Source of the DNA: Gracilaria gracilis
Lineage: Eukaryota > Rhodophyta > Florideophyceae > Gracilariales > Gracilariaceae
Direction of reading: 5' to 3'
Assembly (NCBI GenBank): GCA_030374805.1
Contig: JARGSG010000058.1
Coordinates: forward strand, 186,001-250,000
DNA length: 64,000 nucleotides
Within the stretch, counting starts at the first letter, position 1. Every line of letters begins with the position of its first letter. Below are positions 10,248 to 21,173 of the stretch, one piece after another. The notes beneath the pieces were generated by a model. It was given only the letters and a program-made list of their open reading frames with translations. It made no database searches and was not told where the DNA came from. Both the position numbers and the translations under genes were made by a program.

Positions 10248-11330
10248 CTACTCATCGTCGTCATCCATTATCATCTGTCCTTCCTCGTAATCCCCATCTG
10301 TATTCTCAGCAAAGCCACCTGACATCTCTTCATCTTTCTCTTCGTATTCGTCCTCTCCATCTTCTATATCTTCCATTTCACTCTCTTCCTCCAAACCTTC
10401 ATCATCGCCCAGCTGGTCGTTTGGGTCTTCTCCTAGCCCAAAGTCCTCATCTACGAACTTTGGCCGAAACGCTGGCTCCCTGTGCACCGCGTCAAAGAAC
10501 TTGTATCCGTCAGGTACAAAGTACATGTGATAACTCAGGCAATTCTCTTTCAGTAACGCATCCATGTACCCAGCTCCCGCATGAAACAGATCTCCTCTCC
10601 CAATAAACACAGAGTAAGGCGGAACCCTGAACTTCTGCACAACCATTGTACGTGACAACCTCCTCAAACTCTTGTCATCCGTTTCATATATATTGTGAGA
10701 TCTCTCACAAACCCATATCATAAATGAACTCCCCCCAGAGGCCATCACGAAGAACGCTGCAATATCTCCCCTATCCTTCTCCACATTCGTCAACCTTCGA
10801 AAATCAGTGTGCAACACCTGCCTTGGGCATCTCTCCCCCGTACACAACACACGCCCTCCGGTCTGCGGCGCATACATCCTTTTCTTAGCCTTGCTGTTGT
10901 TACAAAGGCGGAGAGCCAATGCAATTTGCCCAAACCTCGCATTCAACAACGCCCGCTTTCTTACCATCATCATATTCTTCTCATCAGATTCCATGGAATC
11001 AACAATCCCCTTCTTGGTCGTAATATATCGTCCAATTCTTTGCATCCTGTCCCCAGCATCCTTTCCTTCCCCCGCGTTGATGATGGGATTCCATTTCGTT
11101 CGGTTCTCTTCAAACCTCAAGTCGGGCTGCTCCTTGAAGACCTCCTCAAAAACCTCCAGCAACCTTTCTGTCACATCTTCATCCACCACCACGCCCCTCT
11201 TCTCCGCCTCCTCTGACATACCTTCATCAGGTCCGAAGTGTTCCAAAACACAGAAACCCCTTTCCATCAATTCCATTCTCTTCGTCGCAAAGTACTCTCG
11301 AGCGAGGTCATCCCTCTCCATCGCCGCCAT
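10248..11330 (-). CDS. probable 2-oxoglutarate/Fe(II) oxygenase-like domain, transposon Y cargo
   Basis: 360-codon frame. Residues 174-176 read His-Thr-Asp after a Val-Leu, and His250 sits in Leu-Phe-His-Ala-Gly-Ala-Gly, giving the HxD...H metal triad spacing (74 residues) of double-stranded beta-helix oxygenases. A strand Ser-Tyr-His-Met-Tyr-Phe follows, but the usual 2-oxoglutarate-binding Arg there is not evident. The last 70 residues are almost purely acidic. The start codon follows a TAG in the same frame (11331-11333), and the upstream frame continues to 12101, so this is probably the C-terminal part of a longer protein. Y is the only copy here that retains it; in Z only the 3' tip survives. 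Substrate unknown. Confidence 0.55.
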   Translation of the reverse strand: MAAMERDDLAREYFATKRMELMERGFCVLEHFGPDEGMSEEAEKRGVVVDEDVTERLLEVFEEVFKEQPDLRFEENRTKWNPIINAGEGKDAGDRMQRIGRYITTKKGIVDSMESDEKNMMMVRKRALLNARFGQIALALRLCNNSKAKKRMYAPQTGGRVLCTGERCPRQVLHTDFRRLTNVEKDRGDIAAFFVMASGGSSFMIWVCERSHNIYETDDKSLRRLSRTMVVQKFRVPPYSVFIGRGDLFHAGAGYMDALLKENCLSYHMYFVPDGYKFFDAVHREPAFRPKFVDEDFGLGEDPNDQLGDDEGLEEESEMEDIEDGEDEYEEKDEEMSGGFAENTDGDYEEGQMIMDDDDE

Positions 11331-12101
11331 CTAAAGAGCTTCTTCCTCCCCTCTCGGCTTTCCCTTCAACGGAAGCTTCACCTCAAGAACTGGTTCTTTC
11401 GTGCTACCCAGCTCCTTGTGCACATTCCGGGCGGCATGCCAGTACACCGCGTGATGGACCGCTCTCAAATCCGCCACTCCCAAACACCCCGCCCTGTGCC
11501 CCTTTTGCAAATGAATCATCTCCATCCACGGGTGCTGATGTTTCACTGTATTCTTCCCTCCCGGCCACTCACTTGGTAGCGCATTCACCAGACTCGTCCA
11601 TGACATATCCGATCCACCAGCCCACTCACCTGCCTTATTCATCCCTTTCGGTGGTTTTTCCGGATTCTTATCTTCAAATCCAGGCATCTTCCCTTCCTCC
11701 ACCGCTTCGTCCTCGTCCTGAACGAACCTACTATCGTTCTCACTGCCACCACTTTCATCTTCGCTCGATGACACCAAATTTATTTTCTGTTCTTTGAAGA
11801 ACTTTTTCAATGCCGGCTCCGTCTTATTCCTGAATAAAGTAACAACCTCCATTGGTATATCTCCGGAAAAGGTCTTTACGGTGCCCTTCTTCATCCTCTT
11901 GGGATCAGGTTGGATTTCTACCTCATCCTCATCGTCAGTAAGATCAATTAATCTCTTCGTCTTCTTCTTCTTCTTGCTCCCAGCCTTGCTACCGCAATCC
12001 TCTTTCAGTCGGCCCGCAGCAATCTTTTTCCGTGTGCTCCGCCTCAACCCTGATGGCTCTGCTTCAGGGTCTTCCCCCTGCATGGAAGTTGCCAACAACA
12101 T
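11331..12101 (-). pseudogene. acidic/basic middle part of the oxygenase-like gene
   Basis: 256 codons in the same frame as the oxygenase-like domain, ending in TAG immediately before its ATG. An Arg/Lys-rich segment including five consecutive Lys (possible nuclear signal) is followed by Leu-Ile-Asp-Leu-Thr-Asp-Asp-Glu-Asp, which resembles a SUMO-interacting motif. Then come acidic Ser/Glu runs and a folded-looking block with His-Gln-His-Pro-Trp-Met-Glu-Met-Ile-His. The combination suggests a nuclear, chromatin-associated protein, but no domain is named with confidence. Confidence 0.5.
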
Positions 12102-13366
12102 GGGAGCTTCTTCTGTCTCATTAAGTGCTGCGGTTGACGTACCATCACCTCACCCACGACTTCAACCACCTCCTTCCCCACCTCCTTCACCTCCTTTGAA
12201 GTTTGAAGCGATACTTCGAAAACTTCTTGAAGCTTGTTACCCGCGGTTTTCACCCTTCTAGACACCATCCAGTCCCATAAACGCCTCGAACCGCCAAGTT
12301 CCATTTTTGCTGTCCGCATACCCAGATATTCCATCACAGACACATTTTTTCCTCCTAAGTTGAATACTGTCTGCAGTACTTCTTCAACACTAATCTTCTT
12401 CTTCTTCCCAGTGAGATTACATAGGTTTGCCGCCTAACGAGTCAAGTGAGGCACGCTGTAGTCCCCGATAGCCTCACTTCTCTTCAAAGCAGCAGCTAAC
12501 TGCTTCGAAGTAATGCTCTTCACATCCACATGTGACTCGTCCACGACGTTCTGCACAAAAGATACCGTGCTATGAATTTCGTCTGCAAACGACATCTTGA
12601 GCACATTCGAACTCATTTCGTTCAGAAGATTGCCGAGTCCTAGTACATCTTTCATTGCCATGGCCTTCCCATCCTTTCTTCCCCACAGCACAACATCCAA
12701 AGAACGGACTATATCCACCCACTTCCCGCCCTCCCCATGCAAGTCTCGTAGCACAAGAATTCGGTGATATCTATCTATGAGGGTTACGGGCACAACAGTT
12801 CTCCCATCAACAACTATTTCATTTACATCATACTCCCCTAGACATGCCACAGCAATCGAACCTGCAGACGGAAGCCACCCAAAGTTGCGACATTTCATCA
12901 TCGTCGCTTCCTTGTGTCACAGATTCACACTTCGTACTGTCTTCTTCGGGATTTCAATCATCTCGATATCCATCTTCAACCTGCGCTGAACATAGTCGGC
13001 GACGAAAATATTCTTGAGAGACAGGATGTTGTCAACCTCCTCCGACGGAACACTGTCTCCTTCATCGAAAAAGTCCTCCTCCGGGTCAGTAAGCGGAGCC
13101 TTACTCGTCTGAAAGACCTCCACAATATCGTCGTCGGAGTCCTCTTTGATGCTGACGCTCGCTCCCACGGGCTTCTTCATTCCTTTAGAAGACTTTCCTG
13201 GAGTTTTGGAAGCTTCCACAGCAGGTTCCTCGACCTCCAGAGCAACCAATTTCTCAGGCTGAGATGTAGAATACTTGCCAGCCTCGCACCCTGGAGTAGA
13301 ACTTTGCGGAATCCCGATTGAGTTCATCATCGACGTATCCCACGCATACAACCCAGCTGAGAACAA
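12044..13366 (-). pseudogene. 5' part of the oxygenase-like gene
   Basis: Three minus-strand open stretches (12917-13366, 12434-12901 and the frame covering 12044-12343) all lie in one frame, separated by a TGA (12917-12919) and a TAG (12434-12436). A change of frame near 12130 leads into the next part. The first stretch is acidic and Ser/Pro rich. The second looks folded (Gly-Trp-Leu-Pro-Ser-Ala-Gly, then Ile-Asp-Arg-Tyr-His-Arg-Ile-Leu-Val-Leu-Arg). The third is helical. Either this is a pseudogene with about three stops and one frame change, or some of these points are introns; no clear GT-AG pair decides it. Confidence 0.45.
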
Positions 13367-14114
13367 TTCGCTCAGCGTACTTGGTGGGTCTTCAGAACCT
13401 TGAAAATGGTAAGGGTACTTCGCACTTCAATGACCTATAATAATATTCGTCCTGCAGATCACAACCAAGTCTTCACTTTCTAGGAAAGTCGCGCTTAGAA
13501 GATGCCCATGGAGCGAACGGCAAAGAGCCTTCCCGGCACCACCGGCGGACCCCACAACTCTCACCTCCTCGTTTCCCACTTTCACCCTGCTCTATTCTTT
13601 CCCAACCATCAAAAACAAATGCACCGCATTGCCGCCTTTCACTACCGGCGTAGCAGCGGGCGAAGGTTTCTTCGTCATTGCTCGGGCTGGTGGCATACGC
13701 GGCTTGTGCCTTTTGCCCTTCTTCTCCCTCGCGTTAGGGGCGGCATTCGTGACACCCCTGTACTTGGGTTCGGTCGTCTTGAATCCCGCCCCCTTTCATG
13801 CTTGCGAGGCGGAATCGCGGTTAAACGCGGCTGATAGAATGGGAAAGGTTGTTTACAACCGTCGAGAACGCTCGCGAGATCGGTTAGCTAGTTGTAACTT
13901 TCACTCCGGTTCCTTTCAGTCTACTTCATCACGGATGCGCGTCTGCTCAATATTAGTCTAAACTATACACTGTGCCTATTTAAAAATTTTATAGCGTACT
14001 CGCGGGACGTTTACAAATCCACATCAAGCTACTAACATCTATAGTACACTTGTACAGCAATGTTTCAGCAATAAAGAAATAAATAAAATTTGTGGCGGAC
14101 TAATTTTACTCTGA
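13367..14114. other. intergenic DNA of transposon Y; nothing recognised
   Basis: About 750 bp between the oxygenase-like gene and the palindrome. Two plus-strand frames (13502-13834, 13629-13961) overlap each other, lack any recognised motif and look like chance. This is where the C-terminal part of the transposase should lie by comparison with X and Z, so it marks a deletion or replacement. Confidence 0.35.
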
Positions 14115-14186
14115 GACAGCGGACCGGGGTGTCGTGGCGCTTCATCGGTGCACCAATGAAGCGCCACGACACCCCGGTCCACTGTC
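14115..14186. repeat. 72-bp near-perfect palindrome, transposon Y copy
   Basis: Left arm GACAGCGGACCGGGGTGTCG..., right arm its complement, centre TTCATCGGTGCACCAATGAA. It belongs to a family of about 16 palindromes that cluster in X (23566-25749) and Z (31694-32361), always downstream of the transposase. Y keeps only one. Confidence 0.9.
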
Positions 14187-14275
14187 CTACCACCCGTTCC
14201 CTATAACATCGCGTATATGTTTCCCATCACCAAGTTCCGTATCCCTCGAGTGTCCCTGCTTTCCCTGACACCTCT

Positions 14276-14842
14276 TTACGGCTTCACGTGCATCTCAGGA
14301 ATCTTGCACATCTCCCTGTCGTGTTGAAAGGCGGAGGAGACGGCGTCGTGGAATGCTGACTTGAAGAAGGAGGGGTCTTGGAGGTGAGAGATGAGTTCGT
14401 CTGCCTTGCGGTGGCCGAGGGTGAAAGCGATGGAAGAGATGTAGAGGACCATTCGTTCGAGGTGGGGGTTGTTGAGGAGAGGGAAGGAGGGGGGCGGTGG
14501 AGGAGGTGGGGAGGGGGAGAGGAAGCAGATGGGGGTGACTACGATGTGGTAGGCGTCTTGGGTGTGAACGGAGAGGGAGAGCTGTTGCTGGTGGTAGGAG
14601 TCGTCGTCGGCGATGCGGACGTTATCGGAAGTGCGATTGGAGAGAGGAGGTGGGCGTGGTGGTGGGAGTAGGGGGGTGGACTTGTGACGCTTTGTGCGTG
14701 GGGGAAAGTGAGGGACGTTGCCGCCGGGGGAGAGGAAACGCTTGTTGGCGGTTGGACGGTTGGGGCATCTTTTTTGGTGCCTTTGAATGGAGAGGATGGT
14801 GCGAGCGAAGAAGGAGCAGCCTTCAAAGCAGCAATTAGGCAT
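14276..14842 (-). pseudogene. Plavaka-like transposase, N-terminal part, transposon Y
   Basis: The frame is open up to 14965, but the start is placed at the ATG 14842-14840 (Met-Pro-Asn-Cys-Cys), which is also present in Z at 28439. Residues 4-26 form a CCHC-type zinc finger (Cys-x4-Cys-x12-His-x4-Cys). A Pro/Ser-rich linker, an Asp-Asp-Asp-Ser-Tyr motif and a helical block with Pro-His-Leu-Glu-Arg-Met-Val-Leu-Tyr follow. The frame stops at 14276 with unrelated sequence after it, so the catalytic domain is missing. The linker shadow on the plus strand is purely G-rich. Confidence 0.75.
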
Positions 14843-15179
14843 GGCGGGGAGCGGTGTGGGGGTGTTGGTGGAGAGGGGGTACGTAGTGGTTGGGAGCGTA
14901 ATATGGTGCACGGAGGGTGGGACGGAGTGATGGGGGAGGTGGCACGTGATGCGAAAGCGTTTCAAAAGTGAGATAAAAAACGGCCGATATCTGATATGAG
15001 AGTTGTTGAATAGATATGCTGTATCCCTATAGAGAGTTCCTATTCGAAGGGTTTGTATTCTTCTAATCGTATTTCATAAGCAGCTATCTATGTAAATATA
15101 TCCCTATTTGGAGATATACAAATCCCTATTTGGCGCCGTAAAATTCTAGACATATGCCACTTACACATTTACATTGGGT

Positions 15180-15406
15180 TCGGAAACTAGCATGAACGGA
15201 AATAACATGCTAGTTTGTCTTCCATCCAAACTAGCAATGATGGAAATAATCGTGAATGATTCTTTCCACACAAACTAGCACAAGTGGAAATGTGGAAATA
15301 TTTTCGGAAATTAAGCACATCCAAATTTGGATAAATTCACCGGTTTTTCAATCATTTTAATTCGGTCATTTTTGACACCAAAACTAGCATTCCGGTAACA
15401 CCGACG
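15180..15406 (-). repeat. right terminal and subterminal repeats of transposon Y
   Basis: Ends in AACACCGACG, the complement of the left end. Inside are at least six ACTAGC/GCTAGT motifs, partly as inverted pairs (ACTAGCATGAACGG... ACATGCTAGTTT), with spacers rich in GGAAAT. The same block opens Z at 27896 and closes X at 46738 and 55700. Confidence 0.8.
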
Positions 15407-16508
15407 TGACAGTAGTGACTGGGATTGACGCTCTCGCAAAGCCGAGATTTTCCGTGATGGTGTGCAACTTCCTGGTCGCATGTTCTTTATTCCCCCGAGT
15501 GTCATTCGCGACATCTTGCAGTTCGGACTCTGAACCATTGTGGCAGGTACGGACTACTCAGTTGAACAACTGGAGTCGTTGCTTACGCAAGTGGAGAGTT
15601 TTTCGTGGGGCGCCAAGCAAGGGTGGGAAGTTTTCGATCCGGTGTCCTGGAAGGTTGTGTCCCGCGCGGAGAAACACTATCCCGGGGTACCGACCGACCA
15701 GGGACCTCGAGGGAGTCCCAAACCATTTCCAACGGTGGTGGAATCGCCAAGGGCTACCCCTGTGGTCTCTTCAGCGCCTACTCCCGCTCCGGAAGGACGC
15801 AACACGCCTGCCCATACTGGTGTAACTCCTCTTTTCCCCAGTACCACAAGAGTTGATGGGCCACCGCGGGCTATACTCGGGGGTGTTATGGCTGCGGCTG
15901 CGGCGCCTGTTCCCTCTCAGGTGGAATCTCAGGCCGTTTCAGGTTTAATGGCTCAGGTCCGGCAAGCCTGTGGGGCTAACTTCCAGTGGGCCGGTCCTAC
16001 CTCTGTGGTCGAAGCGCTTACCCTCCTGGAAAGCATCTTGCCCCGTCACGCACAGTACATGCGATCATTCTCCCAAATTGGTGAGTTCCGGAACCTGTTC
16101 AAGGTTGAGCTCTATCAGATGGCTACCAACCAGGTGGCGGGCCTAGCAACGGCTATGGACCCGACGCCTACAAACCCTTTGGAGGATCCCCTCTTTGGTG
16201 CAAGCCTGAACCCCGTCTTTCTAGCCGTTCCGCAGGCTCCTCTCCACACCGGGTTGCCGGTACCTCCGTTGGTTGCGCAGGCGACCACGGCACCTGCGAT
16301 GGGTCCTGGCGTAATGCCAGGCGTCAGCGTGCCTACTAGTACCCCCGTGGGTAATGGTAGCGCACCTAGCCAGGCTCCAGGCCGGGCTCCAAGCCAGGCT
16401 TCTCTCTTCCAGCCTTGGCCGGGAGCCCATCAAGACACCATTCCGGGTCGGGGATTCTCAGCTGGAGGCCCCTCGGGGTCTCACTTTGCTACTCACCCAT
16501 CAGGTTGA
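15407..16508 (+). pseudogene. antisense gene of element A, 3' part
   Basis: After the TG duplication the antisense coding sequence continues. Frame 15540-16508 begins near Gly-Thr-Asp-Tyr-Ser-Val-Glu, matching Gly-Thr-Glu-Phe-Thr-Leu-Glu in the B antisense protein (about 35490). It then runs through a Pro/Ala/Ser-rich tail to a stop at 16508. The tail includes a helical block (Val-Val-Glu-Ala-Leu-Thr-Leu-Leu) that lines up with the second antisense frame of B. The function is unknown. Confidence 0.6.
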
Positions 16509-17504
16509 TTCTTGTCTCCACTTTGGTCTGTGCTTGATCCACGTTGCTCCTGCATCCCTGTTAGTGTTACTTTTCAAGTAAAGTTAAAAGCTATGCGTTT
16601 CCATGTTAGGTTCCAGTTACCATAAAGGTGCATCGCGCAGCGAGAGAGGAAGCGCGAAAACAGCTCCCCTCTTCCTTGGGGTTGCGCATCTCCTTTACGG
16701 TTTTCAAACTCTCCTCCCCTCTCCTTAGACCAGCGTACCACGATGAATGAAGATTAATCCTTTGTAGGTAAGTTAATTCCATCCTGAGCCACCTTGGTGC
16801 TCGTAGTGTAATTCACCATGTTGTTACGTCTCTGCGCCTCCGTGCGGCGCAGCGAGGGGTTTCGCCTTCCGATGAGGTCAGATGTTGTGCCACGCGCTTG
16901 TGCGCAGTGGCCAGCAATGTCCCGAGATGTTTCTGCATGGCCTCTCACCATGCATGGGCGCACGTGCGGTGCCTCACCCTGGAGGTTACTTGCATAGCAA
17001 ATAAAAACATTCGACGAAGAAATTACCCCTCCATATGGTATTGAAAACGCGGAGACCCCCTTTGGTCTGTATCTCGAAAACCAAGCGGTTTCAGAGGCTG
17101 AGAATGGCCGATTCGGGGGCGCGGTACGGTCAAAATACTTAGATTTTTTGACGGTGCCGTTGCGCGCTCCCTGCACACAATAGTGTGAACCGAATCGGTT
17201 GCTCCCCACGGCGCGCCACGGGCCTCGCTCGTAAACCTCCAAAATGAAAAGGTACAATTTTTTGAATTTTTCCACCCTTCGGGTTTGCCTGTGTGGCGCG
17301 AGCGTTCACGCGCGTGCCACGCACATGCATGGAGCATGCGTAACGGCGCGTGTACAACTTTAGCGCCATCGGTTCCGTGTACGTACCCCTCGTGAATTGC
17401 CTCTCTTTTGTAATACCTTCCTGGTGAGCGTCCACTAACCTCTTCGGTCTTCTTGATTAGGATGATTTTCTCCCTTCCTTAGGGGATTGCCCCACCTATA
17501 AGGT
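16509..17504. other. element A spacer between antisense gene and chromodomain
   Basis: About 1 kb separating the convergent 3' ends of A's pol and antisense gene. No coding signature is trusted; the overlapping minus-strand frames at 16754-17435 are not recognised. A terminator or polyadenylation region for both strands would be expected here, but no single site is identified. Confidence 0.4.
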
Positions 17505-17972
17505 TTACCCATCATTCGGCATGTACTCCCCCTTTCGGTTCCAGTAGCTTACCCTGAAGTGGTGTGGTATGGCTGAAGGCGGCTCGGCGGTATCACCGTC
17601 GGCGCCCCAACCATACCAGCGTACTGTGTACTTGAGACCTTCTTGGGTACGGCGGTGACCTACAAGGCGTTCCACTGGGAACTCATTAGAGACCTGAGAC
17701 GGTATCCCGTCACCACTTTGGATTAGATGAGCATTGGTACCACTAGAGGCTGGTGTTTTCTCTGAAGGAGCAATGGTAATCCCCGGGGGTGGTACGTAGT
17801 CTGGGTCGTCACCCTGTGCGCCATCATTAACCTTAATGGGTATCTCGCTTTCTCTGAGCTGAGTTCTCAGGGCAACGGCTTGTGGGTCACGCGCGGATTT
17901 TCCGCGCTCCTTCCTTGTTTGAACCATTCGAGGTGCAACCGTGATTCGTTCAATAGAGATAGTATACTCCAC
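17505..17972 (-). pseudogene. integrase tail and chromodomain of element A
   Basis: The C-terminal half shows the chromodomain core: Val-Glu-Arg-Leu-Val-Gly-His-Arg, then Leu-Lys-Tyr-Thr-Val-Arg-Trp-Tyr-Gly-Trp, then an acidic loop and a Pro turn. Upstream residues are Pro/Thr rich linker. It occupies the same place relative to the integrase as in B (37109-37390). Confidence 0.7.
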
Positions 17973-18099
17973 ACCATCTTGGTTTACCGTTACTCTGTGG
18001 TCGGTCGATCGAACTACCCTGAAAGGTCCCGATGATTTCGGAAGAAGCTTCGAGTTGATATCTCTATCAATAGCTTCATCATCGGCTTCATCACGCTGT

Positions 18100-20650
18100 C
18101 GTGGTCTAGCTCCTTTCGGGGGGTGGTCAATGAGGACATACGGACCCAGCGTAGCCGTTACCTCTTGGGTTACCTTCCGGTCGTAGTCCTCCTTGTATCG
18201 CTTTTGGGAGGCTGTGAGCTTGCTCTCAGCTATTTGAGAGCACCACGCCTCAACCTCAAAAGGGCATTTCCTTTGATTTTTGACGGTATACGCGAACCGG
18301 CGGCTTCTTGTGCTAATGGGTCTCGTTCAACAACAATACCTGGTGGGTGTCTTGACAGTATCAGGTCGAACGGCATAGTTTGCGTCGCTCGACAAACCTG
18401 AAGGTTATATGCATACGTCAAGGGCTGCCCGAGCTCGTCCCAACCAGTTTGGTGTTCTTCTGTATAGTGGCGTAACCTAGATACCAGTGTCCGATTAAAG
18501 CGCTCCATTTGCTCATCCGTTTGCGGATGATAGGCAGTGGTGAAGTAGTGCTTAATACCCAAGAGGTTACGACCACCTTTAAAGAACTTCAAAGCTAAGT
18601 TCGCACCATTGTCGGTAAGTAGATAAAGCGGTGCACCATATGGGTAGATCGAATTGTTCGAGGACGCTACCAGGAGGGTCGTAGGTTTCGTCTCCTTCAA
18701 GGGTATCGCTCGCATGAACTTCGAGAACCTGTCGGTAATTACGATGATGTACTGATATCCCCTTGTGGTTTTCGGCAATGGACCTAGAAGGGCTATTACG
18801 ACAGTGCGTCCGCTTGTTTGTTCAGCGTCCCGTTTTTGTACACGACTTGAAAGTCTAATTCCGTCAAGCGGAGCCTTCATCGCGTGAGGCGTCCGGACGG
18901 ACCAGAGATGTTCATTAACGACCTCAGAGAGAAATGATCTGTGTACACGGTAAGGGGCACACCCATAAGATAGGGGTAAAGAGTTGCCAGAGCCCACACA
19001 ACGCAAGGCGCTCTTTCTCCGAAATGGAGTAATTCCGTTCATGAACGTTGAGCGAGCGCGAACAGTAACGAATGGGCTGTCGTTCCCCTTCGGGGGTGGT
19101 TTAGCAGAGAGCGCAACTGACTTGGTAGTCGCTTGAATTCGTGTCCACGTAGAACGGTAGTCGGGGTTTGGGCAGCGATAGAACCGGAGCAGTCCTGACA
19201 ATCTTCTTCAAGGAGTTAAAGGTCTCTGTCTCAACAGGCGTGAAGGGGTCCAGTTTCGGTGGCTGGCCTTTCGGCGGTAGTGCGTTAAGAGGCGCCGCCA
19301 TATCCGAAAAGTTCGGGACAAACCGTTGGTAGACGTTGATCAATCCCAAGAAAGAGCGCCACTCCGTGTGGGTTCGCGGTTCCTTCGCCTTGGAAAGAGA
19401 CTTCACTCGAGCTTCCCAGATCGACAACCGTCCTGGACGGATAATGTGGCCCAGATACTTCACGGTATCCGTGGAGACCTCGCTGTTCCTCAACTTGAGG
19501 GAAATTACTGCGTCACGCAGTGTGGTCATCAGCTCTCTGACATGGGTCAAATGATCGTCCAGATTACTGAAGAACACAATAATGTCATCCAGGTAAACGA
19601 GGCACGTCCGTCACTTGAAGCGGTTCAACAGAATGTCGATAGCATGCTGAAATGTAGCGGAAGCATTGGTGAGACCAAACGGCATACTTTCGAAGCGGAA
19701 AGGGCCAGAGTGGCATACAAACGCGGTCTTGTCGCGGTCTTCTTCCCTTACGGGGACTTGCAAATATCCCCAATTGGAGTCTAATGCCGTGAAAATGGTT
19801 GCGTTTCCGAGCGAATCGATGCACTCGTCCATACGAGGGATGGGATACGTGTCCCTGATGTCAAGGCATTGAGCCCACGGTAGTCGACACAGAACCTCCA
19901 GGTTCCGTTGGCCTTGATTGCCAGTACCACTGGGGGTGCTCAGGGTGACTGAGCGGGCTCACTCACGCCTGCGCGGAGCATCTAGTCTACTTGGAACTGT
20001 TCCTCTTCCCGAGCTTCGGTTTCGCCCTATAAGGGGGTTGCGAAACGGGTCGCTTGTCCAGTAACAAATCAATCCGGTGTTGCGCTGTATTTATCTAACC
20101 AAGAGATCCATCCCCCATTGGCGTAAACTCCCGTAACATGTCTCTTAGATTTTCAAGGTGTGATTCCGGCACACGGCCGAGACCGAGCTCCTCAAGAGCC
20201 TTTGCGGGGTTAGTTCGGTCAAAGCTCGTAAGGCCATGTTTCTCCGTATCGGATGTAGGTGCGGTTTCCGAGTCACTTGGCAATTTCTCCGTTGAAACGG
20301 CAGTATCCTTCCCCTTCTTAGATGGAACTTCGGTTTATCCCGGATTGTCACCCTCTTTTGAGGAAACCAAACTGAGAACATCGGCAGCCGTTATTCGGAT
20401 CGGGCTCATCGCGAATGGATGCGGTGTGACAGATCCAATGACTAGGTTCTTTACCAGGTACTGGGGGCTGTTGCCAAGGTTGGAAACAAGTATCCGAAAC
20501 GGAGCACCCGGTATAAGCTGTGGCACGCCGTTCGCGACAGCGAGATGATACTTCTCGTACAACGAGGGAATGGGTTGAATAACCCGAGGACCTTGTTGAC
20601 GGGAATTCACCTGCACCATTACTTGGTATTCTGGTGGAATGCATAACGAC
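18100..20650 (-). pseudogene. pol of element A: reverse transcriptase, RNase H, integrase (fossil)
   Basis: The reverse transcriptase core lies around 19585-19870 (Leu-Asp-Ser-Asn-Trp-Gly-Tyr, Met-Pro-Phe-Gly-Leu-Thr-Asn-Ala) and its thumb at 19101-19577 (Phe-Leu-Gly-Leu-Ile-Asn-Val-Tyr-Gln-Arg-Phe). RNase H is at about 18850-19200. The integrase core is at 18230-18830 (Thr-Asp-Arg-Phe-Ser-Lys, Asp-Asn-Gly-Ala-Asn, Tyr-His-Pro-Gln-Thr-Asp). Sequence at 20095-20650 is the protease-to-RT linker. All are Ty3/gypsy type; many breaks. Confidence 0.85.
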
Positions 20651-20718
20651 GCTGCAACGCGGAGATTTATAGACTCGCGAGTCGCGGGTGGTGGTTTCTG
20701 CGCAGCAGGTAGTGGAAC

Positions 20719-21135
20719 TTACTTCTTCGCTGCATGCTTAAGCAAACGACGGACTATCGGAACGGCTGAGGCGTCTTCCAATTCCACACGCTTGAGGCAG
20801 GGCCTGATTGCGTCGACGAATCTGTCGCAGTAATCAAATTCCAAAATAGCTGGGGAAGCCAATGAGCGACATGCCATAAAGCCGAGCTTGACCACGGAGG
20901 TATCCAAACGTACGATTAAGTCGATTGTTCCCACCGTTGTTAACGGGTTGTTATTCGCGTCAGCGACCTTGGATATCGCTTCACGGCAAGTATGCGCCCG
21001 CACAAGCGATTGCAGGAGGGACTCCATGATGAAGTTCGGACCTGCACCGGTATCTAATACCGTGAGAATGCGCACCATAAACTGGGTATTGAGACCAAGA
21101 TCGGCGGAAACTTTATAGCTACGCTTGGCCATCAC
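20719..21135 (-). pseudogene. retroviral-type aspartic protease of element A
   Basis: Leu-Asp-Thr-Gly-Ala-Gly-Pro-Asn carries the Asp-Thr-Gly active-site triplet of retropepsins, and Val-Ala-Asp-Ala-Asn-Asn-Asn-Pro-Leu-Thr follows as the flap region. The same arrangement is seen in C (62400-62520) and B (about 41310). The sequence upstream is cut by transposon X at 21173. Confidence 0.8.
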
Positions 21136-21173
21136 AAGGACTCTATCCGGGAACCTGTTTTTCTCTACCCGTA

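Larger units (their letters stand above)
7460..15406. mobile_element. DNA transposon Y (Plavaka/CACTA-like, with cargo genes), 7947 bp
   Basis: Both ends carry the same inverted terminus: CGTCGGTGTT at 7460 and its complement ending at 15406. The flanks are a 2-bp duplication TG (7458-7459 and 15407-15408), and the flanking sequence is one interrupted gene. Inside, from left to right: subterminal repeats, a coiled-coil protein gene (minus), a PanE-like reductase gene (plus), a long 2OG-oxygenase-like gene (minus), one palindrome, the N-terminal part of a zinc-finger transposase (minus) and subterminal repeats. The transposase has lost its C-terminal two thirds, so Y cannot move by itself. It is the most complete copy for cargo in the window. 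Confidence 0.85.

Noticed and set aside
10807-11334. Plus-strand 175-codon frame
   Set aside because: Shadow of the oxygenase-like gene.
7460-15406. Polinton/Maverick or other virus-like DNA element
   Set aside because: No protein-primed DNA polymerase, packaging ATPase or capsid gene, termini and 2-bp duplications fit a CACTA-type transposon, and a Plavaka-like transposase is present.
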